The translations under genes and the position numbers were made by a program. Of a DNA stretch of 64,000 nt, positions 15,610-25,706 are shown one piece after another. The notes under the pieces are model-generated. The model was not told where the DNA came from. It did no database searches and was given only the letters and a program-made list of their open reading frames with translations. Each line of letters begins with the position of its first letter. Position 1 is the stretch's first letter. The stretch is from CAVXTT01 sp963764685 (lineage in GTDB: Bacteria; Bacteroidota; Ignavibacteria; Ignavibacteriales; Ignavibacteriaceae), in assembly GCA_963764685.1 (NCBI GenBank), contig CAVXTT010000017.1, positions 1-64,000 of the forward strand, read 5' to 3'.

Positions 15610-18135
15610 ATGAGTTATTCATTCAGAAATTGTCTTTTCATATTTATTCTTCTTTTTCCCCATTCGCATCTTCTGCCACAGGACAGTACATTAATCAATT
15701 TACGCCGTACAGATAATACACCACTCAAAAATCATAACTTTGCAGATAAAGAAAAACTGTATCCAGTTAAACCGGTTAGTACCGGCACCGGTATATGGAC
15801 AGAACTAAATCCCAAAGTACCAAGGGTTGATTATCTGGGAATTCATTTCATTAATACTGATATCGGTTGGGCTTGCGGAGACTTAGGGACTATAATAAAG
15901 AGTACCGATGGGGGACAAAGTTGGCAAACATTAGAAACCAATTCTACAACACCAATACTAAAAGTAAGAAGCTATAATGGACAGGTAGTAATTGCTAGTG
16001 GTTTTGATGGGCTGATATTACGTTCAATTGATGAAGGAAATAGTTGGACACAGGCAACAAGCGGAGTAGCAGGAGACCTCTGGGGACTGCAGATGATAAA
16101 CGATACATTAGGATGGGCGTGTGGGAATTACAATTCCCTTTCCAAAACCACAGATGGAGGTCTAACCTGGCAAAGGGTGTTTACACCAGGATATACTTCT
16201 AGTTATTGGTGGATAGATTTCCTTACAGAGAGTTATGGTTTTATTGCAGCAGATGGTAAAGTACTCAGGACAACAAACGGGGGGAACAACTGGGATATCA
16301 TTCAGGCTGGAGATAATTATCCTTTGTTTACCATTGATGCAATAGACAGTCTGCATATAGCAGCAGCAGGATATGGCGGAACAGATTATGTAGCAAAGAA
16401 TTTATATAGCAGTGATGGTGGGAATACCTGGACAGATGGCGGACAAACTACTACCGGAGCGATAAATTGTATATGCTATATAAATTCTGATACGGGTTAC
16501 ATAACAATGAGTGAAGTAGGGATTTGGAAAACAACAAACAGAGGGGGAAACTGGGAGTTGCTTGATCCAAATTCACCAAACTTTCAAGGGGAATATGAAA
16601 TACAGTTATTTAGTCAGGAAAATATCGGTTACGATGCTGGATCAGGATTAAGGATTTACAAGGCAGAAGGAAATTTAGATGAATGGGAGAAGCTGATTAT
16701 AAATGATAACATTAATGACGTATATTTTACTAGTAGTCAAACAGGTTATATCTTAAGTGGGGCAGTATATAAAACTATGAACGGAGGGGAAAATTGGTTC
16801 AGGTTACAAAATTTTCCCTACAATGTATTTATATCCTCATTGAACAGCATAGTATTTATTGACAGTTTGACGGGATTCGCCGGTGGACCACCTTGCAGAA
16901 TAGTGAAAACCACGGATGCTGGGCATAGCTGGCATGTTACAAACTTAACAGGACTAACCGATACTATAGGTACTATAAATAAAATTTTCTTTATCAGCGC
17001 TACAATGGGTTGGGCAGTAACAAGCAGGGGGGGAATTCTTAAAACTAATGACGCCGGTGAAAATTGGCTTGCCCAGTTGAATATGGGAATTTATGTATCA
17101 TTCAGAAGTATATTTTTTATTGATTCACTTTTGGGATGGACAGCGAATTTAGCAGACAGACCTTACAAAACAACAGATGGTGGAACAAACTGGATACAAC
17201 AGACTAATTTAAATATTTGGTCATCGCGGGACGTTTTTTTTGCAAATAGAGATACCGGATGGATAGTTGATAATACAAATTGGCGTACAGTTATTAGGAC
17301 AACTGATGGGGGTGTAAATTGGACAACTATACCAGAAATTTTAGGCCCTAGTAATTTTCATTTCTTCCCTGATTCTAAACATTGGTTAATAAATGGAACA
17401 CCTCAAAAATATATAACAGAGGATGGCGGAAATTCGTGGATAGATATTACAAATGATGCCCCTTGGACGATTAATAGTTTTAATTCCGTGACAAACAAAT
17501 TAGGTTATGCCGTTGGGGGATTAGGAATAATTTTGAGATACGACGACACTAGTTATGTGCCTGTTGAGCTTATCTCATTTGAAGGAAGAATCGCGAAAAA
17601 TGAAATTACTTTATCCTGGATAACTGCCAGCGAATTAAATAATCAAGGATTTGAAATTGAAAGATCTTGTGATAGAACAAACTGGGAAACGATTGGATTT
17701 ATAAATGGCAAAGGGACAACAACAAAAATAAATTATTACTTCTTTGTTGACCACAAACCATTAGAGGGAGAAATAAATTATCGTCTAAAGCAGGTGGATT
17801 ATGCTGGAACGTTTATATTCTCAAAAACAGTCACTATTTATTTTGAAAACACTCCATTAATATTTGAGCTATTACAGAATTACCCTAATCCCTTTAACGC
17901 AGTAACGAGGATAAGCTTTAGCATACCTGTTGATTCCAAGGTTAAATTAGAGATATTCGATGTATTAGGAAAAGAGGTGAAGACAATTATCAATAAAGAT
18001 ATTATTAAGGGAAACTACAATATTGACTTCGATGCTTCTGACCTCAATAGTGGAGTTTATTTCTACAGAGTAATGGCAGAAGGAATTAACGGGAAAAGAT
18101 ATGATTTAACAAAAAAAATGATTGTTACTAAATAG
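15610..18135 (+). CDS. large YCF48-repeat secreted protein with T9SS sorting domain
   Basis: This 841-residue protein starts with a signal peptide (MSYSFRNCLFIFILLFPHSH). About twelve YCF48/BNR-type repeats follow, carrying motifs such as KSTDGGQSWQTL, KTTDGGLTWQRV and RTTDGGVNWTTI, enough for two stacked beta-propellers. A sandwich domain (NQGFEIERSCDRTNW) and a sorting domain (NYPNPFNAVTRISFSI ... KKMIVTK) end the protein. The repeated G-W-x-C/G-G pattern is the hallmark of the photosystem-assembly-factor-like family, used in secreted adhesins and scaffold proteins in this phylum. It is a longer relative of the gene at 10434. No intact ribosome site is visible. Confidence 0.85.
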   Translation: MSYSFRNCLFIFILLFPHSHLLPQDSTLINLRRTDNTPLKNHNFADKEKLYPVKPVSTGTGIWTELNPKVPRVDYLGIHFINTDIGWACGDLGTIIKSTDGGQSWQTLETNSTTPILKVRSYNGQVVIASGFDGLILRSIDEGNSWTQATSGVAGDLWGLQMINDTLGWACGNYNSLSKTTDGGLTWQRVFTPGYTSSYWWIDFLTESYGFIAADGKVLRTTNGGNNWDIIQAGDNYPLFTIDAIDSLHIAAAGYGGTDYVAKNLYSSDGGNTWTDGGQTTTGAINCICYINSDTGYITMSEVGIWKTTNRGGNWELLDPNSPNFQGEYEIQLFSQENIGYDAGSGLRIYKAEGNLDEWEKLIINDNINDVYFTSSQTGYILSGAVYKTMNGGENWFRLQNFPYNVFISSLNSIVFIDSLTGFAGGPPCRIVKTTDAGHSWHVTNLTGLTDTIGTINKIFFISATMGWAVTSRGGILKTNDAGENWLAQLNMGIYVSFRSIFFIDSLLGWTANLADRPYKTTDGGTNWIQQTNLNIWSSRDVFFANRDTGWIVDNTNWRTVIRTTDGGVNWTTIPEILGPSNFHFFPDSKHWLINGTPQKYITEDGGNSWIDITNDAPWTINSFNSVTNKLGYAVGGLGIILRYDDTSYVPVELISFEGRIAKNEITLSWITASELNNQGFEIERSCDRTNWETIGFINGKGTTTKINYYFFVDHKPLEGEINYRLKQVDYAGTFIFSKTVTIYFENTPLIFELLQNYPNPFNAVTRISFSIPVDSKVKLEIFDVLGKEVKTIINKDIIKGNYNIDFDASDLNSGVYFYRVMAEGINGKRYDLTKKMIVTK

Positions 18136-18428
18136 CAGTAAATTAACTATGGTGCTATAGGCTTATCAAATAAATAATTATTAAAAACCGGTATAAATTT
18201 ATAACTAAACAGGACTTAAAGTGAATTTGATACAAGAAGACGAGAGAGCTCCACCATAATAATTAAAGCCCGCACTGAGACCCTCAAACCTCGACCAAGA
18301 GAATTAAAGAGTTTTAAACTCAACGGGGGCTTTTTATGTATAGTACCTAAATGTAACACATACGGATTAAAAATGAAAATCGTTCTTTTATTAAAAAAAC
18401 AACAATAAATTTTAATGGAGAATATTAA
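18136..18428 (+). other. intergenic with possible terminator
   Basis: AAAGCCCG near 18265 and CGGGGGCTTTTT near 18324 can close a long stem with an inner GAGTTT/AAACTC hairpin. This is plausibly the terminator of the upstream gene. A ribosome site (ATGGAGAAT) precedes the next start. No gene is seen. Confidence 0.4.
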
Positions 18429-20564
18429 ATGAGATACTTCTTAATTTTCGTTTTGTTTTTCATATTATACTGTAATATTACAGAAGCACAAACTTATGCT
18501 AATATTGCAGGTCCAGAGAATGTTCTCGTGGTTTATAATTCAATTAATGACTCATTAGGTTGGATTTCCGATTCGGTTAAAACTTATTATCAAAATGTAC
18601 GAAATATACCCTCAGTGAATATTTGTCCTATTGAAATCCCTCTCGATTCAACCCAAATTACAGTTGATAATGTCACACACTGGGTGGGTCTACGACAAAG
18701 AACAGATATCATTCGTGATATTGATAATTATTATAATTCTAATTGGTTCCCCACATACCACGCCTGGCAGTACTATTATACGTATGTTGCTGCACCAATT
18801 AAACAGTATATTGATAATCATAATCTTACGAATACCATAAGGTATATTGTCCTGTGTAAAGGCGTACCTTTTAAGATTGAGGCCGCAGGAGATGTAAGTG
18901 CAAATGCTAATGTTACTGTAGAGAGTTTGTTGTGTATGTTAAATACAGATGATTACGAAGGATTTATACAAGATATCTATGAGATATTTCACCAACATAG
19001 CCAACCGGATCCTAACTATAATTACACACCTATAATTTATAATCCTTATTGCTCCGGAACCTACGGAATTGACCCTGACTATAATTTTAATTGGAGATTT
19101 TCAACAGATTATTTTTCCTGGAGTTGGAGTGGACATACCGTAAAATTATCCTATCTGGTTTCGCACCTGGACGGAATAAGTTATGATGTTGTAAAAGATA
19201 TGATAGACAGATCAAAAGATCCTGATATGAGCGGGACGGCTACCTGGGTTATAGATGATGATCCCCAATTGGGTTTCTATTCATATTTTACTAATACAAA
19301 AAACAGATTACAAGAATTTGGATTTAATTATGTTTATAATGACAATGATAACTGGATAACCTCATACTCAGGAGATGTAATTGGTTATACATCGAAAGGA
19401 ACGCACGCTGAAGATGGAAACTGCAATTGGGAAGATTCCGCCTGGGTAGTTGATAGTCTTCATTTTAATTGGGCTAATGGTGCTTTATATAACAGTCTTG
19501 AAAGTTTTAATGGTCAAAGTATGTCAGCACTCAAATGGAGATATGTACCGAGAATCCCACTAGGTTGTAACCACACACAAGGATTAGCTACTCAATCTAC
19601 AGTAATCGGAGGAACATCTTTTGAAGCAAACGGATGGGAACCAGTTAGTATTCCTGGATATAATCACTATTTTCTTAATTTCACTAAAACTTACCCAGCA
19701 TACGCAATGGGTTACTCTGTAGTAGATGCAATTTATCAAGGTATACCTTATTTTTCTTGGGTAAATGCAGTGGTAGGTGACCCACTTACAACAATAGCCT
19801 GGGGCAAGCAGAACATAACTTCAAAAACCGAAATGTCTGATACTAATTTAGTAACTGATACTCTGAATATTACTTCGGGAGATACACTGATTATTAAGAG
19901 CGGCTCCCATATCAATTTAAAAAGACACGGTTTCATTACAGGTCTTGGAAGGTTGATTGTTGAATCAAATGTTACTTTCTCTACCGATAGTTGGCAGCGT
20001 GCATTACTGCTTGCCGCAGAAAATAATCACCCGAAGCTGGTGTGGAGTAATATAAGTATCATTTCTCCAATCACGAGGTATTTAATTTACCGCAAATATG
20101 GATCGGGCAGTTGGTCTCAGATTACATCAACACAATCTTACAATTGGGTTGATACAACTGTAAATTTTGCCACACTTTTGGGTACAGGTGTACAATACAA
20201 AATCAAAGCAATAAATGATTCCGAAGAATCAGATTATTCTAATACAGTTGAGGCCTCGGTTACCAGAGCCAAAGAAAACGCCGGAAAGATCATAAAAGAT
20301 TTCTCCTATAATCTTGATCAGAATTATCCTAATCCTTTTAACCCAACAACTTCAATAACTTATGAAATTGCTAAAACAGGTACTGTCAGCTTAAAGGTAT
20401 ATGATATTCTGGGGCGCGAGGCAGTAGTACTTGTAAATGAAATAAAGCAGCCTGGAAGGTATACAGTTCAGTTTGATGCCTCAGAATTATCCAGCGGAGT
20501 TTACTTCTACAGGATCAGTGCGAATGATTATGTGGCAGCTAAGAAAATGATAGTGATCAAATAA
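18429..20564 (+). CDS. TIGR03790-family secreted protein with T9SS sorting domain
   Basis: After a signal peptide (MRYFLIFVLFFILYCNITEA), the region from residue 30 reads GPENVLVVYNSINDSLGWIS, VKTYYQNVRNIPSVNIC, then ITVDNVTHW, TIRYIVLCKGVPFKIEA and GYSVVDAIYQGIPYFSWVNA. These match the TIGR03790 family of unknown function, whose conserved core includes the N-terminal VxVxN..S..S..a.YY...R.IP motif and the VLxxGVP motif. A fibronectin-like domain and the sorting domain (NYPNPFNPTTSITYEI ... AAKKMIVIK) follow. Function is unknown; the VxxxGxP core resembles peptidase folds, but I see no proven catalytic set. Confidence 0.8.
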   Translation: MRYFLIFVLFFILYCNITEAQTYANIAGPENVLVVYNSINDSLGWISDSVKTYYQNVRNIPSVNICPIEIPLDSTQITVDNVTHWVGLRQRTDIIRDIDNYYNSNWFPTYHAWQYYYTYVAAPIKQYIDNHNLTNTIRYIVLCKGVPFKIEAAGDVSANANVTVESLLCMLNTDDYEGFIQDIYEIFHQHSQPDPNYNYTPIIYNPYCSGTYGIDPDYNFNWRFSTDYFSWSWSGHTVKLSYLVSHLDGISYDVVKDMIDRSKDPDMSGTATWVIDDDPQLGFYSYFTNTKNRLQEFGFNYVYNDNDNWITSYSGDVIGYTSKGTHAEDGNCNWEDSAWVVDSLHFNWANGALYNSLESFNGQSMSALKWRYVPRIPLGCNHTQGLATQSTVIGGTSFEANGWEPVSIPGYNHYFLNFTKTYPAYAMGYSVVDAIYQGIPYFSWVNAVVGDPLTTIAWGKQNITSKTEMSDTNLVTDTLNITSGDTLIIKSGSHINLKRHGFITGLGRLIVESNVTFSTDSWQRALLLAAENNHPKLVWSNISIISPITRYLIYRKYGSGSWSQITSTQSYNWVDTTVNFATLLGTGVQYKIKAINDSEESDYSNTVEASVTRAKENAGKIIKDFSYNLDQNYPNPFNPTTSITYEIAKTGTVSLKVYDILGREAVVLVNEIKQPGRYTVQFDASELSSGVYFYRISANDYVAAKKMIVIK

Positions 20565-20571
20565 AAACAGG

Positions 20572-20601
20572 AGGCCGTCCTTCAAAGGATGGCCTTTTTT
20601 T
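20572..20601 (+). terminator. rho-independent terminator
   Basis: AGGCCGTCC pairs with GGATGGCCT around TTCAAA (one G-T pair), followed by a run of T. It lies 8 bases after the stop of the TIGR03790 gene. Confidence 0.85.
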
Positions 20602-20694
20602 ATTTTAAATGGATTGGCAAAGTTTCTATCGTTGCCTTTCTTTAATGCTAGTGCTATTTTTAATTTTCAAATGCAGAGCTTTATTGAGGCAAAA

Positions 20695-22738
20695 ATGAAA
20701 TACTACCTTATCTCCTTTCTCTTACTTATTACTTCGGTTTTATTCCCCCAGCAAAAAAGAATTATGACAATTGACGATCTCTGGGCAATGCAGCGTCTTG
20801 GGACGTACAGTTTGTCGCCGGATGGTAAATCTGTTGTCTTTTCTGCAACAAATTATAGTATGGATCTGAATAAAGGGAATTCAGATATTTACTTTATAAA
20901 CAGTGACGGCACCGGCTTCAAAGAAATAAAGCATACCGAGAAAAATGAATCGGAACCTTTGTTTACTCCCGGCGGGGATAAAATATCCTATGTTTTTGAA
21001 GAGCAGGTATGGACGTCAGCACCCGACGGCAGCGGTGAAAAGAAGATTACAGCTATATATACCGGCGCATCGGGGTATGAGTGGTCAGCCGACGGTAAAA
21101 AATTATTATTTGTATCTTCTGTATATCCCGATTGTACAACTGATGAATGCAATAAGACCAGGGATGATAATAAAGCAGAGAGCAAAGTTAAGGCATCCAT
21201 ATTTACAGAATTAATGTACAGGCATTGGGATGACTGGCGCGGCGAAAAAAGGAGTCACCTTTTTCTTCTCGATACAGAAACAAATGAGCTGACCGATCTT
21301 ACTCTTATGAGTCCTTATGATGTTCCCCCAATCGCATTGGGAAGTTCAAACGATTACAGCTTTTCACCTGACGGCAATGAAGCTGCTTTCACAATGAATA
21401 CCAGTAAAGTACTTGCAACGAGCACTAACAATGATGTATTTCTAATTGATCTTAAGAATATTAAAAAAGCTGAAAGACCTGAAGCTAAGCTTATCTCTAC
21501 AAGCAAGGGAAATGATAATCAGCCTGTTTATTCTCCCGACGGAAAATACATAGCTTATTCTTCAATGGAGAGAGAAGGGTTTGAAGCTGATAAATTAAAT
21601 ATAATGCTGTATGACAGGTCCACAGGAACGACTAAAAATCTTACCGGCGATGTTGAATATTCAGCAGCAGAAATAATATGGTCAAATGATTCGCGTTATA
21701 TTTATTTTACTGCTGCCAACCAGGTATACGTTTCAATCTTCAGACTGGATATTGCAGACAGTAAAACGGATGTTGCTGCTTAAAGAACATGTCAACAGCA
21801 GTATCAGCATAAGTAAAGATGATAAGACTATATACTTTAAACAGCAGCGCTCAAATATGCCTGATGAATTATTTGCAATGGATTCCGACGGCAGCAATGT
21901 AAGGCAGATAACAAACCTTAATACTAAAAGACTCGCGGAAATTGAGACAAATCCGATTGAGACTTTCTGGTCTGACGGGGCTGAAGGAGCAAAAGTACAA
22001 TCAATACTGATTAAGCCGCCGTTCTTTGATCCGTCTAAAAAATACCCGATGATATTTTTAATTCACGGCGGTCCGCAGGGACACTGGAATGATGATTTTC
22101 ATTACCGCTGGAATTCTCAAATGTTTGCCTCACAGGGTTATGTTGTCGTTGCCCCGAATCCCAGGGGAAGTACAGGGTACGGACAAAAGTTTACAGATGA
22201 AATATCAGGTGATTGGGGAGGAAAAGTTTATACCGACCTGATGAACGCTTATGATTATGCAGTTAAAAATTATAATTTCATAGATGGTAATAATACATTT
22301 GCTGCAGGAGCTTCCTACGGCGGGTATATGATCAACTGGATAGAAGGACATACCGACCGCTTTAATGCGCTTGTTTGTCACGACGGCGTTTTTAATATGG
22401 AAAGTATGTGGGGTACCACCGAAGAATTATGGTTCAATGAATGGGAAAATAAAGGTACGCCGTGGGAGAACAGGGAATTATATCAAAAATGGTCGCCTCA
22501 TCAGTATATTCAGAATGCTAAAACACCAATGCTGATAGTGCACGGGGCAAAGGACTTCAGGGTGCCTGAAGAGCAGGCTTTCCAGTTATTCACATCACTG
22601 CAGAGATTAGGAGTAGAGAGCCGCTTTTTATATTTTCCGGATGAGACACATTTTGTGCAGAAACCCCAGAACTCAAGGCTCTGGTGGAAAACAGTTTTCG
22701 ATTGGTTTGAAAAACATTATAAAAGGGATGTACAATGA
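20695..22738 (+). CDS. S9-family prolyl oligopeptidase-like serine peptidase, one frameshift
   Basis: I place the start at ATG 20695, which opens a signal peptide (MKYYLISFLLLITSVLF); the longer frame from 20614 lacks one. The N-terminal half is a TolB/WD-like propeller with repeated SPDGK motifs. The C-terminal half is an alpha/beta-hydrolase with HGGPQG, the nucleophile elbow GASYGGYM, the acid in HGAKDFRVPE and the histidine in DETHF. The frame slips near 21775. The family cleaves short peptides, often dipeptides (DPP/acylaminoacyl peptidase class), in the periplasm. Its stop overlaps the next start (ATGA at 22735), so it is coupled to the DUF1232 gene. Confidence 0.9.
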
Positions 22739-23112
22739 ACCCAAACGAGGAAATACAGCTTGATGAATTTGAAGAACTGGATTTCGGAGGTGTTAAGGAA
22801 ACGGAAGAACGTGTTAAATTTGTAGAAAATAATCTATGGACCAAATTAGAACGGGTAGGAAAAAAGATTTCCTTTGCCAAGGATATCCTTGCATTATTTA
22901 ATTATATGAAGGATCCTTTTGTTACCTGGCACAGGAAAGCAATTGTAGTTGCAGCACTTGTCTATTTTATTTCCCCGATTGATACCATACCCGATCTTGC
23001 TCCCTTATTCGGCTACCTTGATGATCTCGGGGTAATAACTGCAGTATTGAAATTCCTGGGAGTGAGCTCTCCTCATATTATCAGCCGGGTTACAGAGTCT
23101 GATACCGGCTGA
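22735..23112 (+). CDS. DUF1232 (YkvA-type) small membrane protein
   Basis: This 125-residue protein has an acidic N-terminal third (QLDEFEELDFGG) and the DUF1232 core VTWHRKAIVVAALVYFISPI, then DTIPDLAPLFGYLDDLGVI. The YFxSPIDxIPD signature is diagnostic of the family. One or two hydrophobic helices are present. Function is unknown. It lies between the S9 peptidase (ATGA overlap) and the NUDIX gene (stop TGA directly followed by ATG), so the three form one operon. Confidence 0.85.
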   Translation: MNPNEEIQLDEFEELDFGGVKETEERVKFVENNLWTKLERVGKKISFAKDILALFNYMKDPFVTWHRKAIVVAALVYFISPIDTIPDLAPLFGYLDDLGVITAVLKFLGVSSPHIISRVTESDTG

Positions 23113-23650
23113 ATGAATTTTAAAGTAAAAAAAAGCGAGATCATATTTCGCGGGAAGGTATTTGATCTGGAGGTTGACCAGATAGAATACCCGAGCGGCA
23201 ATACCGGGATAAGGGAAGTTGCAGTACATCCAGGCGGTGCAGTTGTTGTCCCTTACAGCTCTGACGGAAAAGTTGTATCTGGTAAAACAATTCCGTTATC
23301 CCTTCAAGAAATTTATGACCGAGGTACCTGCAGGCAAGCTTGATAAAAACGAAGACCCATATCATTGTGCAAAGAGAGAGCTTGAAGAGGAAACGGGATA
23401 TACTGCGGCAGATATAGTAAAACTGGGTGAGATAAGAACCACACCCGGTTTCTGCACAGAGGTGCTTCACATTTATCTTGCCAGGGACCTTAAGGAAGGA
23501 AAGCATAACAGGGAAGAAGGGGAGGAGGGAATGGAAATGATCGAAGTCCCGTTTAATGAAGTTGAAGAGATGATTATGAATGGGGAAATTACAGATTCCA
23601 AAACCATATGCGGGATCTATATGGCGAAAAAACACCTGGGCATTATCTAG
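23113..23650 (+). CDS. NUDIX hydrolase, ADP-ribose pyrophosphatase type, one frameshift
   Basis: The first frame reads MNFKVKKSEIIFRGKVFDLE and HPGGAVVVPYSSDGK, then breaks near 23285. The other frame continues EKLYLVKQFRYPF, PAGKLDKNEDPYHCAKRELE and EETGY. The NUDIX box GxxxxxExxxxxxxREUxEExGU is complete (G to ETG, about 23336-23400), with the VKQFRxP and EVPAG motifs of ADP-ribose pyrophosphatases. It hydrolyses nucleoside diphosphates linked to another moiety; ADP-ribose or a nucleotide sugar is the likely substrate. Last gene of the peptidase-DUF1232-NUDIX operon. Confidence 0.88.
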
Positions 23651-24248
23651 ATCAAACATATCAAGCTGTTAAATTTATTTTAACAGAAAAACAATTTATA
23701 ACTTTGCCACTTGCGACTTGAGAATGGAGTCTGTCCAACTTGATAATTTACTGCCCGTTCATCATTCCTCACCCAGCTAAGGAAGCAGGGTGCTAGCGAG
23801 ACAATTATGCTGCATTTTTCTGTTTGCACGGTATTCTGAGATAAGCATCCTGAAGGAAGCTTCAAGAACAAGAAAAATTATATGGTATTGCCCTCAACCG
23901 GTTTGGAACCGGTTGATCCTGAAAGGTAGTGAATAATGAACCATCTGACAATTGTGTCTTGCTAGCACACCGTTTGGAACGGGGTGCGGGAATAATGCAC
24001 AATTTTTCTATGAAAAGCAGGCAGATAAATTTAGTTTAGCCGGAAATGAAATGAAAAAGAAAGAAATCTGTCCAATGGTTGAAACAGTTCTTAGTTCCTG
24101 GTTCTTAGTTCTTTGTTGATCTCATGCTTATTTCTATTTTATTTTGGACAGCATTGGGATCAAAAGTATAATAGACCGCTCTAACCTTCAAAGCTATGAA
24201 ATAAACACCATCTGCATTATTTTTCAATATTATTTATGATCTTATTTA
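23651..24248. other. intergenic region with paired hairpins, no gene seen
   Basis: The 598-base gap contains two similar palindromes (23895-23915 and 23965-23987). It also has a pair of loosely similar flanks: GCTAGCGAGACAATTATGCTGCATTTTTCTG on one side and, after the second hairpin, AATAATGCACAATTTTTCTATG. A phrase TTCCTGGTTCTTAGTTCTT near 24088 recurs near 38232. This looks like accumulated dispersed repeats. Confidence 0.4.
23895..23987. repeat. two tandem palindromes with identical TGG loops
   Basis: CAACCGGTT-TGG-AACCGGTTG (23895-23915) is a perfect palindrome. GCACACCGTT-TGG-AACGGGGTGC (23965-23987) is a near match of the same design. The shared CCG-(G)TTTGGAAC-CGG core points to one repeat family. 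Confidence 0.6.
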
Positions 24249-25667
24249 ATGTTAACCATCTATAATACACTCTCAAGAAAAAAAGAAGAATTTAAGCCTC
24301 TTAACCCGGGGAGAGGTTAAAATTTATATGTGCGGTCCAACTGTATATGATTACTTCCATATCGGCAATGCACGTTCATTTATAATGGCGGATATGCTAA
24401 GGCGTTACCTTGAGTACAAGGGATATTATGTTAAATATGTAATGAACCTGACAGATATCGATGATAAAATTATAAAAAAATCTATCTCTGAAGGGACAGA
24501 TGCCAAAGATGTTGCAGTACGTTATACGACTGCTTTCTTTGAAGATCTGCAGAAGTTAAAAATTAAGAAAGCAGATATTTATCCTAAAGCCACAGAACAT
24601 ATAGCTGACATTATTAAAATGATTGCAGCTCTTGAAGCAAAAGGTTTTGCATATAATGTGAACGGCAATGTGTTTTATGATGTAGGGAAATTTAAGACCT
24701 ACGGAAAGCTCAGCGGCAAGAATATAGAGGAACTTGAATCGGGTGCCCGTGTAGAGATAAATGAAGAGAAGCATAATCCGCTTGATTTTTCCCTTGTGGA
24801 AAAAAGCCAAGGAAGGGGAGCCGTTCTGGGAAAGTCCCTGGGGAAAAGGAAGACCCGGCTGGCATATTGAATGCTCTGCAATGAGCTGCAGGCATCTTGG
24901 TGAAACATTTGATATTCACGCGGGCGGAAGCGATCTGATATTTCCTCATCACGAAAATGAGATTGCACAAAGCGAAGCAGCTAATAATAAAAAGTTTGTT
25001 AATTACTGGCTGCATTTCGGATTCCTTAATCTTAATGAAGAAAAAATGTCTAAATCCCTCGGCAACTTCTTTACTGCCAGGGATGTATTAAAAAAATATA
25101 ATGCTGAAACGATAAGGCTGTTCTTCGCCCAGACGCATTATGCCGGTCCGCTTAACTTCAGCGATGAACTTTTAACAGCGGCTAAAACAGGACTCGAAAA
25201 ACTGAACAACCTGCGCGATAAAATAAACGATAAGCTAAATTCTCCTTCCCCCTCTCCTTCAGAAGGAGAGGGCCGGGGTGAGTTTCGACAGTTACAAGAA
25301 AAGATTTGAATCAGCTATGGATGATGATTTCAACACTCCCCAGGCTACAGCAGTAATCTTTGACTTTGTCCGTGACGTAAACAGACTAATTGCAGATAAA
25401 GGAAATCTCAGCTTATCATTTTATCAAAATGTTAAAGCATTTCTTGAATCAACTGCATCCGGAGTACTCGGAGTACTCGATTTTAATATCCAGGATACCT
25501 CTCCGTCTATTGACGATGCCCTTATTGGATTATTAATAGAACTCCGCACCGAAGCAAAAAAGGATAAGAACTATGCTCTTTCTGATAAGATAAGGGACAG
25601 GCTTAAAGATATGGGAATTATCCTTGAGGATTCAAAAGAAAAAACTACCTATAAAAAAACCTTCTGA
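24249..25667 (+). CDS. cysS: cysteinyl-tRNA synthetase, three frame breaks
   Basis: The start is at ATG 24249 (MLTIYNTLSRKKEEFKPLNP). A one-base slip near 24312 joins it to KIYMCGPTVYDYFHIGNARS, which holds the HIGH-type signature. A second break near 24795 leads to GEPFWESPWGKGRPGWHIEC, then FDIHAGGSDLIFPHHENEIA, the zinc-site region, and EEKMSKSLGNF, the KMSKS loop. A third change lies at a palindromic repeat (25240-25281), after which FDSYKKRFESAMDDDFNTPQ continues to the end. The enzyme charges tRNA-Cys and is essential, so at least the first two breaks are probably sequence errors. The repeat adds residues SPSPSPSEGEGRGEF to the protein between catalytic and C-terminal helical domains. 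Confidence 0.92.
25240..25281. repeat. palindromic repeat inserted inside cysS
   Basis: CCCTCTCCTT (25250-25259) and AAGGAGAGGG (25263-25272) form a perfect 10-bp stem around CAG, followed by CCGGGGTGAG. The word family (CCCTCTCC/GGAGAGGG plus GGGGTGAG) is a widespread dispersed palindrome in Bacteroidota and relatives. Read in frame it gives low-complexity SPSPSPSEGEGRG, which has no counterpart in normal CysRS. Confidence 0.7.
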
Positions 25668-25706
25668 TAATTTCTGCTAAACAAATCCTCATAGACGAAC
25701 TGACGA

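Noticed and set aside
23680..23871. 63-residue minus-strand frame in the NUDIX-cysS gap
   Set aside because: Falls in a repeat-rich gap and has no ribosome site or recognisable motif.
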